In this document: positions 1 through 9,779 of the stretch, one piece after another | Layout of the letters: each line of letters starts with the position of its first letter | Numbering within the stretch: position 1 is the first letter of the stretch | Source of the DNA: Agapetus fuscipes | Taxonomy: Eukaryota; Arthropoda; Insecta; Trichoptera; Glossosomatidae | Length of the DNA: 64,000 nt | Direction of reading: 5' to 3' | NCBI GenBank assembly: GCA_951799405.1 | Contig: OX637353.1 | Span: forward strand, 3,782,001-3,846,000 | Notes under the pieces: generated by a model | What the model was told of the DNA's origin: nothing | Seen by the model: only the letters and a program-made list of their open reading frames with translations | Database searches by the model: none | Program-made: the position numbers and the translations under genes

Positions 1-130
1 CCCTTATGCTTGGCAAAACTGAGGACGGCCCCCTTACCTGTAAAAATAAAAAGTTTCCACTCGTCACATGTGAAGCACTTCGGGTATAACGTGACAAGAA
101 GTTATACTATATGTATAGCTTACTGGTGTT
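1..130 (+). repeat. SINE-C, 3' part only
   Basis: Matches the 3' body of the fuller SINE-C copy at 372-700: the CCCCTTACCTGTAAAAATAA segment, then a CTCGTCACATG-like stretch, an ACTTCGGG-like box and a tail with ATGTATAGCTTA. The tRNA-like head is absent because the window begins inside the copy. Confidence 0.6.
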
Positions 131-152
131 TTTTTTTCATTGTGTTCATGTT

Positions 153-285
153 TATTCCTTGAATTATAGGATGGTATGAGGCTGACCACTCATACTGTAA
201 AAAAAAAACACTTTGCCAATGTCCCCCCTATTTAAAGTAAGTTCGACAAGAGTTGCAGGGCTTATGTTCATAAACAAAGGCGCAC
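153..285 (+). repeat. SINE-A fragment
   Basis: Begins TTCCTTGAATTATAGG, continues through a GGCTGACCACTCAT-like box and ends after the AGAGTTGCAGGGCTTATG box. It lacks the 3' half and tail and is diverged. Confidence 0.6.
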
Positions 286-371
286 CTCGGTTTCTATTTT
301 TTACGACAATGACAAGACGATTTGTTGACTGGTTTTAATATTTTGTTTTAATTAATTTACTATTGTTTCAA

Positions 372-700
372 AGTCCGGTCGAAAGCTCAGTTGCTAGAGT
401 GCTTGTATACATCCCGTGAGTTCGGGTTCGAATCCCACCGAGAGTGTTAGAAATAATTTCCCGTTTCGGTGTTTATTTCAAACCCCAAATAGAATTCCGG
501 CAAGGTTTAATCAGCCTTCACAAGAATTAAGTACCAGCCCTCTCAGGAGCTGGGAAACCCCCACATCGACTGCAGTGGTTGGTGTAAGGCCGGTCCCTTA
601 CCTGTAAAAATAAATAGGTTCAACTCGCCAATGCGACTCCTTCGGGGATAACGCTGCCAGAAGTTACACTGTATGTGTAGCTTAGTTGCATTTTTTTTAG
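372..700 (+). repeat. SINE-C, near full length
   Basis: The head is tRNA-like: AGCTCAGTTGCTAGAG fits a pol III A box and GGGTTCGAATCC is an exact B box about 45 bp downstream. The body has a TTTCCCGTTTCGGTG box, a GAGCTGGGAAACCCC box and CCTTACCTGTAAAAATAAAT, ending at GTAGCTTAGTTGC. At least nine more full or partial copies occur in the window. It is non-coding; the tRNA-like head with a family-specific body is the normal SINE plan. Confidence 0.8.
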
Positions 701-724
701 TTGCGTTACTTCATTTTTTTTTTT

Positions 725-890
725 GCGCCTTTGGGATGCCCAAGGGTCATGAAAAGGCGCCATACAAAGGAACTCATTATTATTATTATTTACTTGAAAG
801 AAATGGTGGTTGATCTGTAATGTTGGCGGCTAGGGTTTTTTAAATTGGAATTTGTTTCATATTTAGTTTTTGATGTCCATGCGTCTTATA
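725..890 (+). repeat. Hairpin plus LINE-A 3' UTR remnant
   Basis: GCGCCTTTGGG at 725 pairs with a reverse copy near 757, followed by an ATT microsatellite. From 795 the sequence matches the LINE-A 3' end at 4955-5040 (GTTGATCTGTAATGTTGGCG, then TTAGTTTTTGATGTCCATG). It is a decayed remnant. Confidence 0.5.
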
Positions 891-992
891 TTTTTACTTT
901 CTTGCTATAAAGAAAGTTTTGATTTGGTGTGAAATTTTTGTTGTCCTGGTACAGGACATGCCAAAAAACACTATCTTTCAAAAACGTCCGTC

Positions 993-995
<3 letters not shown>

Positions 996-1073
<78 letters not shown>
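996..1073. repeat. (TG)n microsatellite
   Basis: Uninterrupted TG dinucleotide repeat, about 38 units. It sits at the edge of a truncated SINE-A copy. The Cys-Val and Thr-His open frames across it are artefacts of the repeat. Confidence 0.97.
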
Positions 1074-1075
<2 letters not shown>

Positions 1076-1187
1076 ACCACAAACCAACAAGTGTAGTTCG
1101 CGCTTACAAATGCTGAATGTGTACTTACAAATAAAATCCAAACCTCAAATGAACATAAGCCCCACAACTTTTGCCGACCTTCCCTAA
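1074..1187 (-). repeat. SINE-A fragment
   Basis: On the minus strand it carries the AACTTTTGCCGACCTTCCCT and AATGAACATAAGCCCC boxes of SINE-A. The TG microsatellite interrupts it on one side. Confidence 0.65.
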
Positions 1188-1230
1188 ATTAAAAAAAATT
1201 AAACTAAACTAAATTTTAAGATGATAATAA

Positions 1231-3014
1231 TCTTATATATAAAAAAGGACAGGGTATTTGCGTCTGTTTTTTTCGAATTTGCAAAAATTTTTTTCTACAA
1301 AGTGTTTCTCTTGACAAACTGAACTAACGCTATGTTCCAGAATTTTTGGTGTTTGTTTGTTTGTCCGTTTGTTTGTATATTTGTACCATTATAGGCGCCC
1401 AGACCGTTCGCAGCACGATGCTGCTATTTTGCATACCCCCATAAAATGCTCAAACTTAAACAACTGTCAGGGTCCGGATGACGTCACGTGCATATTTCGT
1501 ATACCTGCGATACAGACTGAAAATTGAAATCTTGCCGCTGGCGGCCATTTTAAATTTACAGGCTTGATGTTCGAAACAGTCATGTCTCTTAGTAATTTTA
1601 ACAACTTTTGGAAGAAACTTTTTCGCAAAAAGTAAATTCTTCAAACAAAATTTGTAAATACCTACATAGAAAAAAATAAAAAATAATAACTTTCAGGTGG
1701 CACAACGGGCGCATGCATAAAGTTGGAAAATTGAAATTAGGCATGGTATCTGCACATAAACAGACTTAAATATTTTTAAAAAAACAACGAAATACATGAA
1801 GGATTAAGAGTAGCTGCCATATATATTTTTTTGTTTCTTCAATATTTAACATTCTCCTGGCGTTCATTTTAAAAGTCTGAAGGTTTTTTCTCAATGATCA
1901 ATTTGTTTTTGCTTATGTCAACATTTTTTGATAGAAAACTTTTTTCAATGACAATTTTTTTCCAACAAAGTTTTGAAAAACCTGATTTTCACAAAAAAGT
2001 CAAATTTATAAGTAAAAAAATCAACTGTTTTGATGCTACACAAACAATTATAATTTAGCGAAATGTAATGATATGTAATAGGACAATCCCGCCAAGTGTA
2101 TATTTTACATACCCGCGATACAAACTAAAAAAATACATTGCTCTGCAGGCGGCCATTTAAAATTCATAGGCCTCATACTCAAATTTTGAATGCATTTTAG
2201 TAAACCCCATAAATGTTGGAAGAAACTTTTTTTCTACGGCAAATTTCTTTGAACAAATATTTAAAAAGTAAAATTTCATACAAAGTGTCTTCTTATATAT
2301 AAAAATGAAAAAAGTTAAAAAGTTTTTTTTTTTTAATTTTCAAGTCATTTTTTTCTTAGAGTTCTGTCGATGGGTCGAACGTTTTCCCATACTTAGATTT
2401 TTTGTAGATTGTGAGTTTAGGCATTTTAAGGTATCTTCAGGTACCAAGCAGTATCAGACACTAAAATATCGTGAAAAGTATCACAAGCAGTTTTAAGATG
2501 TCAAAAGATAATTCAGAGCAGGACGAGCAGTTTGAAGGCATTTCATGACAATAAGAGCAGCTGGAACAATCTAAAAACAAAAGCACCAGTACCAACAAAA
2601 CAATGCCGTATAGCAAACGCAGTCATGTTTCATGCCACTATAAGACAATTGCTAGCAACACAGGTACGCTTAAGATACTATTACCAGCAAAACGAAAAAA
2701 GGGCAGAAAAAGACAAGTTATACACTTAAATGATAATGAACGGGTCGAGCATCATTAAAAACCATCACCAGAAAATTAAAGAGCAGAAATAAAAAACAGG
2801 ATAAAGACTTCAGCACCTGCACAACAATAGGAAGTAGCACGATCAGGCCTGGGATTCTACCGTAAAACTGTCCACTTTTTGTTGTTGTTGTTGGTCAGTT
2901 CTCATGGATCTTTTAAAAATCAGAGCAGGGGTAAAGTGTGCTGGCCAAGCCGGACTTCAAACTGCCCGTAGGGCCTAGCAGCCAACCGTGCGAGAGCGCG
3001 GTTTGGTCTGCTAG
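1231..3014 (+). mobile_element. Helitron-1, non-autonomous, with an internal second 5' end
   Basis: The 5' end is TCTTATATATAAAAAAGG at 1231. The 3' end has a hairpin (AACCGTGC, loop GAGA, GCGCGGTT) and then TGGTCTGCTAG, ending CTAG at 3011-3014 with host T next. A 5' TC end, a 3' hairpin 10-12 nt before CTRR, no inverted repeats and insertion between A and T are the known Helitron hallmarks. A second 5'-like terminus, TCTTATATATAAAAATG, occurs inside at 2291, so 2291-3014 could move alone. There is no Rep or helicase frame. The part near 2510-2790 has short coding-like stretches repeated in the minus-strand copies, perhaps a relic of an autonomous element. Confidence 0.82.
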
Positions 3015-3076
3015 TATATAATAATAATAATAGTTCACAGTTCTCATCAAGATCATCTTCATCATCATACTTCACG

Positions 3077-3110
3077 CTGAAGAAGCCCGTCGTAGAAAGG
3101 GACGAAACGT
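3077..3110 (+). ncRNA. Hammerhead-ribozyme-like core
   Basis: CTGAAGA at 3077-3083 fits the CUGANGA box. A short imperfect helix (CCC with GGG) follows, then GAAACG at 3104-3109. This is the order of the hammerhead core (CUGANGA, helix II, GAAA). Similar motifs are known in Penelope-like retroelements. Helices I and III and the cleavage site are not clear here, so catalytic activity is not shown. Confidence 0.4.
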
Positions 3111-3164
3111 CCGGAAGCTCCAGCTCCCATAGACCACGGCAACAGATCCCGGAAAACATCACTC

Positions 3165-3640
3165 CAGCAATAATAATATTAGGATAATTTATTTGGTGAG
3201 TGCTGTTCTTGTGTGTATCACACTTCAAGAGCCCTCTGCGAGCTTGGTCGTCGCTGTAGAAAGCACCAATTCTCAAGCAACATCCAGTTGCTGTAAGGCT
3301 GGACGGACCTTTAGTGACCGGTCTTTCTAATCTAATCTAAGTTGCAAAGATATGTTACATTGGAGATTCACATTACATGCATTCTCACAATCAGACATGT
3401 ACACGTTTGCGCTTGCACATGCCTCATGTGAGCCTACAACATAAAAACCAAATCTCAAATGGACATACACCCTGCAACTCTTGCCGTCCTTCCCTGTAAC
3501 AGGGGTGACATTGGCAAAGTGAACCAATTTTTACAGCATGCATGGTCAGCCGCATACCAACCTATAAGTTTGGTAAAGGGTTTGGTAAAGGTATATGAAT
3601 TTTTAACCCAGCAAAGAGCATATTTGAAAATATTATTTGT
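3165..3640 (-). repeat. SINE-B split by a SINE-A insertion
   Basis: The minus strand holds SINE-B: the AATAATAATATTAGGAT-type tail and a GAGCTTGGTCGTCGCTGTAG box at 3165-3327, then the GGTAAAGG and AACCCAGC boxes at 3569-3640. The two pieces would be continuous but for a SINE-A copy at 3328-3568. The tRNA-like head is missing. Confidence 0.72.
3328..3568 (-). repeat. SINE-A copy inserted in SINE-B
   Basis: Full-length body in reverse: CTAATCTAATCTAAGTTGC tail at the left and AACCTATAAG at the right. Because it interrupts a known sequence its borders are visible. Here the 5' TTCCTTGA is missing, consistent with slight 5' truncation. TTT lies on both sides, but that is too weak to call a duplication. 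Confidence 0.8.
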
Positions 3641-3687
3641 ATTTTTATTGATTGTAGAGGCATTAACTTTGTAATCGTTCATTTTAA

Positions 3688-4391
3688 CACATTGTTTGCG
3701 GGACACTAGTTAACTCGTCATACACTTTTTTATAGTAACGTGCGGGAGATGTGTAAACTCGTTTTGTCACACCTAGCGGTAGGGCGCGGGAAACTTGTTA
3801 AAACATCAAACTTGTTAAGGCATCAAACGGGTGGGGGGCCATGCGATACCTACCCTCAGCGGTCCCCGATCTGTCTACCTGCCGATGCAATGAGTTTGAG
3901 ACGGGACAAAAAATAATAACTGTAAAAATAAACAGACATAATATTGAAATTTTAAACAAAGGATTTTGTTTTTGCACTTTCGTTCGTCTCTCCAGTAACT
4001 TCTATATCCTGCTTTCGTTAGGACGTTTTATATTCGTAGACGTTTATACACTATTAGGTTATAGTTTTTTTTAAATTATGTGCTAAAAATTTCAAAATAA
4101 CATTGATATTCTGTAGGAATAAATGATTTCGATTGTGAAATAGTGTTTTTTCTATGATTCCCAAGAAAGTAGAATGTTTTTGTACACAAAAAAACAAAAA
4201 TATAGATATTGTGTTAAATAAATAAACGGAGACGTATTTTTAAAGTAAAAAACTAAAAGTTTCATTGAAAAATATCAAATAGATTGTAAGATATAAATGT
4301 TTTACGAAAAGTCTAATGTTGGTGCGCGAAAATTTCAAAAAACACCCGCTCTACGCCGCCATCTGGCGAAAAAATTCCCTCATACATAGTG
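3688..4391. mobile_element. piggyBac-like MITE, long form
   Basis: The termini CACATTGTTTGCGGG (left) and CCCTCATACATAGTG (right) are inverted copies of one another. A TTAA lies directly before the left end; the right flank is TTTT, probably a mutated TTAA. The TTAA target is diagnostic of piggyBac-type elements. At 704 bp, without transposase, it shares both ends with the 204-bp element at 5351-5554. Confidence 0.72.
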
Positions 4392-4790
4392 TTTTGTTAA
4401 TTTTTTTATTATTAAATATCCAATATAAATTGTAATTATTTAAGTAATTATTATAATATGATATGATCATGGCAAAAATTAATTCTTCCATTAAAGGAGA
4501 AGACCTATTTTGTAACATTAAATTTGAAGAGATAAAAAGAAAAACCACACAAAAAACACTGATGATGCAAATGGATGTTTGCGAAACCGGTTGTGGTATT
4601 AAATTAAATAAAATACTCGAAAACAAAGTGGTTTTTCTTTTTATCTCATATTATTTGTATTTTATAAAAATATTCTGTTACCTGTTCAAAATCATCATCC
4701 TTTTGGATTTCTTCTCGCATTATTGTGTTTTGTTCAAATGTCCTGAAAATAAAATGAAAAAATTATCAAATTTTCATATGTATATGTTGG
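4392..4790. other. No recognisable gene
   Basis: AT-rich sequence. A 111-codon frame at 4463-4798 runs into LINE-A sequence and matches no family I know. I do not support it as a gene. Confidence 0.5.
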
Positions 4791-4792
4791 TA

Positions 4793-5346
4793 GAATAGAT
4801 GGATGTCGTGGTAGAGGAAGACCGAGAAAGGTATGGATGGACCAAATATCCGAAATTGCGAATGAATGGAATATCCAGAGTCATAATAAAAGAAGAGCTT
4901 GTATGAAGAAGGTTATGACTCTGGAGGAAATGAAAGAAGTATGCAAGGATAGAAAGAAATGGCGGTTGATCTGTGATGTTGGGCGGCTAGGGTTTGTTAA
5001 AGTGAAATTGGTTTTATGATTTAGTTTTTTATGTCCATGTATATATTGTTATTTATTGATTTAAAAAAATGTAATTTGTAATGTATGTTCCTTGACTTAT
5101 AGGTTGTTATGCGGCTGACCACCCATAATATAAAAATTGGTTCACTTTGCCAATGTCACCCCTGTTTCAGGGAAGGACGGCAAGAGTTGCAAGGCTTATG
5201 TTCATTTGAGATTGGGTTTTTATATTGTAGGTCCACATGCGGCATGTGTTAGCGCGAAATTTTACATATCTGCTTGTGGGAATGTATTTAATATAAATCT
5301 TAAATGATATATTTTTGCAGCTTAGATTAGATTAGATTCATCATGT
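4793..5346 (+). pseudogene. LINE-A, 5'-truncated copy with complete 3' end
   Basis: The first part encodes the C-terminal end of LINE-A ORF2. A GRGRPRKVWMDQ motif and an NKRRACMKKV motif are the same as in the minus-strand copy at 40540-41498. The frame closes at 5019. The AT-rich 3' UTR follows, and from 5086 TTCCTTGACTTATAGG begins a full SINE-A-like segment ending in a TTAGATTAGA-type tail at about 5338. The order ORF2 end, UTR, SINE-A is repeated in reverse at 36950-41498, so this segment is the natural tail of the LINE. The copy is dead: only about the last 75 codons of the protein remain. Confidence 0.78.
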
Positions 5347-5350
5347 TTAA

Positions 5351-5554
5351 CACATCGTTTGCGGGAAACTAGTTAACTCGTCATACACCTTTTTATAGTA
5401 ACGTGCGGGAGACGTGTTAACTCGTTTCGTCGCGGGAAACTTGCAAAAACGTGGCAACAAAATTAAAAAAATAAATAAAATGAAAAGGTGAAAATTTCAA
5501 AAAACACCCACTCAAAAAACGCCATCTGGCGGGAAAATGCCCGCATACAAAGTG
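5351..5554. mobile_element. piggyBac-like MITE, short form
   Basis: TTAA at 5347-5350 and 5555-5558 flank a 204-bp element with inverted ends CACATCGTTTGCGGG and CCCGCATACAAAGTG. Both ends match the 704-bp copy at 3688-4391, so it looks like an internally deleted relative. Confidence 0.85.
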
Positions 5555-5582
5555 TTAATATGACGACTTTTACAATGATGAG

Positions 5583-5825
5583 GATCTATCTATCATCTAA
5601 GCTGCAAAGATATATTAACATTTAAGGCTCATATCAAATGCATGCCCACAAACAGACACGTGCAGTTCACGGTTACAAATGCTGAATGTGTACTAACAAA
5701 TTAAAATCCAAACCTCAAATGAGCATAAACCGAGCAACTTTTGTGGACCTTCCCTGAAACAGAGGTGACATTGGCAAAGTGAACCATTTTTTAAAGTATG
5801 GGTGGTCAGCCTTATACCAATGTAA
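5583..5825 (-). repeat. SINE-A copy
   Basis: Reverse copy with the ATCTAAGCTGCAAAGATAT tail end, the GAAACAGAGGTGACATTGGC box and the TATGGGTGGTCAGCC box. The 5' terminus is trimmed. Confidence 0.82.
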
Positions 5826-5835
5826 ATATCTGTAA

Positions 5836-6025
5836 TAATCTATTATCTAAACTGCAAAGATATGTTAACATTTAAGGCTCATATTAAATGCACGCCCAAA
5901 CAGGCACATGTAGGTTCGCGCCTACACACTCTGCATGTAAATAAACAAAGCCTCACATGAACATAAACCTTGCAACTCCTAGTGTATTTCCCTGAAACCA
6001 GGGTGGCATTGGCAAAAGTGCTTGT
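5836..6025 (-). repeat. SINE-A copy, 5'-truncated
   Basis: Begins with the TATCTAAACTGCAAAGATAT tail, reaches the CAGGGTGGCATTGGCAAAAG box, then stops. It lies head to tail with the preceding copy. Confidence 0.78.
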
Positions 6026-6029
6026 GATA

Positions 6030-6734
6030 ATGTTCAACATGGTGTTTGTTTAAAATGTGCTTCAAGATTTAAAGCCGCGCTCTCCGAAGATTTATTATGA
6101 GTCTTGCCGAAAGTGTTGAAGGCGAGAATAATATAATTTATAAAAGAGGATAATCAACTAAAACTTTATAACACACTTTTATTTATATTCACCATCAGAA
6201 TATTCACAAAACACAACTTACAAATAATAACAAATTAATATGTTTGTTGCTCTGAAGCCAGGGAAGCAATTCTCTTTTTTTCTCAAGGTCAGTCCTCTTT
6301 TGTTTTTTCCATTCCATATTCAAATTTTATTTCATCTTAAAATATTGCTTTGTTCTTTTTTTTCCTACATACTTATTTCTGTACCTTAGAGCATAAACAA
6401 TGGTAGTCCACTTTTTTGCGTTTTTGAGATTAAGAATAAGATTAAGAGTTAATGATGCAGTAATTATTATAACAATTAGCTGTTCTATAAGTGGTAAAAA
6501 TATTGGAGTCCTGGGACTCATAGTTACTGAGATATCAAGTGTAATAAATATGGGATGCACATAAAAGTGCGAGCATAAACCACGGAAGTTCCAAACACGT
6601 GGTTCACATTACTTCACATTAAATAAATATCGATAAAAGAAGATAAACAGTTTTCACAGATCAAAAAAAAAACAAACACTTAACAATTAAACTATAAAAA
6701 ATAAAACCTAGAAACATTTTCTATAAAAAAAGTA
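6030..6734. other. No gene or known repeat seen
   Basis: AT-rich sequence without a convincing coding frame. The 77-codon minus frame at 6327-6560 has no recognisable motif or splice context. Confidence 0.5.
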
Positions 6735-7165
6735 TAATATGGATTATATTGTTGATTGTAAAAATGTTATTTGTGGTGTATGTTCATTATAGGTTGGTAT
6801 GCCGCTGACCACCCATGCTGTAAAAAAATGGTTAACTTTGCCAATGTCACCCCTGTTTCAGGGAAAGTCGGCAAGAGTTACTTCCAAAAGGTAGTTAAGA
6901 GGGCATGTTCATTTGAGATTGGGTTTTTTATATTGTAGGTTCACATGCAGCATGTGTGAGCGCAAAATTATGCGTGTCTGCTTGTAGGAATGCATTTAAT
7001 CTGAATCTCAAATGATACATATCTTTGCAACTGAGATTGAGATTTAGATTTAGACCCCTGGTTCAGGGAAGGTGGTGATAATTGCAGCATTTGAGATCAG
7101 GGTTCCCGCCATTTTTGAACCATCACAAGCATCGTGTGTTTTAGCGTGTCTACTTTTAGCATTTG
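6735..7165 (+). repeat. LINE-A 3' end or SINE-A copy, plus a second fragment
   Basis: The 40 bp before TTCATTATAGGTTGG resemble the LINE-A 3' UTR, so this may be a truncated LINE rather than a SINE. The tail reads GAGATTTAGATTTAGA. From 7052 a second diverged piece repeats the GTTTCAGGG-like and GCATGTGTGAGCG-like boxes. Confidence 0.65.
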
Positions 7166-7394
7166 GTGAGAATTTTTAATGATAGTAATGTTTGCATAGA
7201 TTACAATAGTTGTTATAATTATCACATTCGTACTTACATGAAAATTCACAGATTTTATGTCAAAAAAACTTCAGCGCACCTGCAGCGTACACAGATTTGG
7301 AGAGAATAATTAATCACATCCACTCACTTCAAAGACAGCGTGCGAAGTGCGCTACTCTGTGAGTGCGCCCAAGTGCGCCCACAGTGCGCCGTCG
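7166..7394. other. Unique sequence with GTGCGCCC-type repeats
   Basis: Contains a cluster of GTGCGCC/GTGCGCT words near 7340-7390. No frame or known element is seen. It is the target of the hAT-like insertion that follows. Confidence 0.4.
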
Positions 7395-7402
7395 CCCGTC
7401 AT

Positions 7403-7899
7403 CAGTGTTGCCACCTTAGTTTTAGTAATGGGGGCAATTGAAGAAGCTAAAAAGGGCTAGATCGGGCTAAAAGGAGCGCAAAAAGAGTCGGTGTAAAAAA
7501 AGGCTAAAAAACACCTGGACTAATGATTTCAATTACTTATGTATTTATTTTTTAGTTTGAATCACAATAATTTTTTTCAAAATTAGGTTCAAAAATTAAA
7601 AATATTAGTTATTTTACAAACTAAAATTAACAAATTTTCCGTTTAGAATCATTTAGTTGCCATAATCGAACAAATGGTATCTACCAAAAAAAAATATATA
7701 TATATATATATGACAAAAATTGCGAAAGTTCGATGTTATCGCGATGTTAGCATGGCGCAAATTTCAGATTTTCGTACAATATTTTTAAGTAAATGAAAAG
7801 GGCTAGATAGCCCTTTTCGGGCTAAATCATTAAACAACGAGTTCACCTACAGTAAAAAGTGCTAGATCTAGCCCCAAAAAGGCTAAGGTGGCAACACTG
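7403..7899. mobile_element. hAT-like MITE with 8-bp target duplication
   Basis: The ends are perfect inverted repeats CAGTGTTGCCACCTTAG and CTAAGGTGGCAACACTG. The 8-bp direct repeat CCCGTCAT flanks it at 7395-7402 and 7900-7907. An 8-bp duplication with CAGTGTTGCC-type ends is the hAT signature. The 497-bp interior has no transposase but repeats a GGGCTAGAT word near both ends. Confidence 0.93.
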
Positions 7900-8124
7900 C
7901 CCGTCATGCGAATTGCGAATGCTCCCAGAGAATGTTCCAGAGACGCGACGCCGACTACCCGCCTTGCATGTTTGTGTTAATATAAATTTAACGGTTTTTT
8001 AACAGTAATCCTTAAACTTCCTGTTTTTTTTTTACATTTATTAAAACCTCAGATAAATTTAATGGACAGTTAGCTATTTGATTGTTTATCTGACCATTGA
8101 AAAACGGTCCTTAAGTATATTAAA

Positions 8125-8315
8125 CATGGTTAACTTTGCCAATGCCACCCCTGTTTCAGGGAAAGTCGGCAAGAGTTACTTCCAAAAGTTAGTTAAGGAA
8201 GCATGTTCATTTGAGATTGGGTTTTTTTTTATATTATAGGTTCACATGCGGCATGTGTGAGCGCGAAATTATCTTTGCAACTTAGATTTAGATTAGATTA
8301 GACTCAAATATTTTA
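8125..8315 (+). repeat. SINE-A copy, internally deleted
   Basis: Shares the GAGTTACTTCCAAAAG variant with the copy at 6775, so the two form a subfamily. It jumps from GAGCGCGAAATTATC straight to the TTTGCAACTTAGATT tail, missing about 60 bp. Confidence 0.75.
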
Positions 8316-8339
8316 TTACTTAATTAATCTATTTATTCT

Positions 8340-8390
8340 ATTATCTAAGTTGCAAGGATATATTCATTTAAAGCTCTAATACTTACAATA
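8340..8390 (-). repeat. SINE-A tail fragment
   Basis: Only the 3' end remains (ATTATCTAAGTTGCAAGGAT, then TTCATTTAAAGCTCT). Confidence 0.55.
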
Positions 8391-8666
8391 AATTAAAAAC
8401 ACATTTTTATACAACACTTTTCATACTTTCTTTGATTATAATTTATTTTAGTAGCATTTTTTTTTCAAGTATGCAATGAAAGTTGTTTTAACAGTGTTTT
8501 TCTCAGTTCGCATATGCAATGGATTTTCATTGTGTACACCACCAAATTTTTTAAAGTAGTTATTTTGCTTACAAAACAATGGAGAACTCTTGGATTTCAT
8601 CTAAATGCATTATATATATATGTATGCGTATTATTTTGTGTACATGTGTTTTTGACACTGCAGAAC

Positions 8667-9292
8667 GGCACAGTGACAAAACGACACATGACAGAACGAC
8701 TCATGACAGAACGAAACATAAAAACGACACATGACAGAACGACTCATGACAGAACGAAACATAAAAACGACACATGACAGAACGACACATGGCACAGGCC
8801 ATCACAATAACAGTATATCGCATGATTAAACATCACTATGACAAAACAACACAGAAAAAAATCATTATGACAAAACAACACAAGGACAAAACATAAGATG
8901 ACTAAACATAACATACCGAAAACAGAACATACCTAAACGGCACACGAAAAAAAATCACAAATGACAGAACGACTTGTGATGTTATTTGTCCTTGTGTTGT
9001 TATGTTATGTATCGTTCTGTTATGTGTCGTTTTGTTATGTATTGTTCCAATATGTGCCGTTCTGTCATGTCTCGTCCTGTCATGTGTCGATCTGTAATCT
9101 GTCGTCCTGTCATGTGTCGTTCTGTCATGTGTCGTTCTGTCATGTGTCGTTCTGTCATGTGTCGTTCTGTCATATGTCGTTCTGTCATGAGTCTTTCTGT
9201 CGTGTGTCACAATGTAACGTGTCTTTATATCATGTGTTGCTATGTCATGTCTCTTTAAGTCATGTGTCGTTTTGTTACTGTGTCGTTCTAAC
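8667..9292. repeat. Inverted minisatellite with a 15-bp unit
   Basis: The left part repeats ACATGACAGAACGAC-like 15-bp words. After a degenerate centre at about 8800-8980 the right part repeats their reverse complement, GTCGTTCTGTCATGT. The outer ends are also inverted copies (CACAGTGACAAAACGACACA against its complement at 9260-9285), so the block could form a hairpin of over 200 bp. The open frames through it are period-15 artefacts. Confidence 0.88.
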
Positions 9293-9346
9293 ATCGGGCT
9301 GCATTTTTTCGGTTACATACAATGGCGGAGTGCGTGTTACTAAGGC

Positions 9347-9415
9347 GACGGTCAAGGCCATGCTAGAGAGAGAGAGAGAGAGAGAGAGAGTATCTTTCTA
9401 GCATGACCTTGGGCG
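9347..9415. repeat. (GA)n tract inside a short inverted repeat
   Basis: ATGCTAGA and TCTAGCAT flank about 13 GA units. The repeat extends outward with GGTCAAGG and CCTTGGGCGAC, giving a stem of about 15 bp with the GA tract as loop. Confidence 0.7.
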
Positions 9416-9779
9416 ACAGGAATGCTTGGCGCGTGCACTTTGGCTTGCATAAGAAAAAAATGTGAACAAAAACGTGTTTTTTTAAATATATTTTAACTTT
9501 AAAATTTAGATAAAAAATCAACAAACACGCGTGATTTTTTCCATTAATGTCACTTCTTTACAAAGGCCATAAAGTGTAGGAAACATTTTTCGTGTGTGTC
9601 GTGTGTCGAAATGTATTAGTTGAAAGGAAAGACGCCGCCCGTAACTTAGGCTACGCCGAGTATGAAACATTGCGTCGAACAAAATGCGTGTAAAGTAAAG
9701 TGCAAGAAACGCTAGTAGAAAGTTTCGATACATTTTTAGCAAACGATATGTTTGAGTTTCAACCAGTTTTAGCACTTTG
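9416..9779. other. No recognisable gene
   Basis: An 85-codon minus-strand frame (9518-9775) has no family motif that I recognise. No known repeat is visible. Confidence 0.4.

Noticed and set aside
919..1187. Cys-Val and Thr-His frames
   Set aside because: Translation of (TG)n.
4463..4798. 111-codon frame before LINE-A
   Set aside because: No motif, and its end overlaps recognisable LINE-A DNA.
8961..9401. Cys-rich 146-codon frame and its minus-strand partners
   Set aside because: A 15-bp repeat keeps any frame open; the Cys pattern is an artefact.
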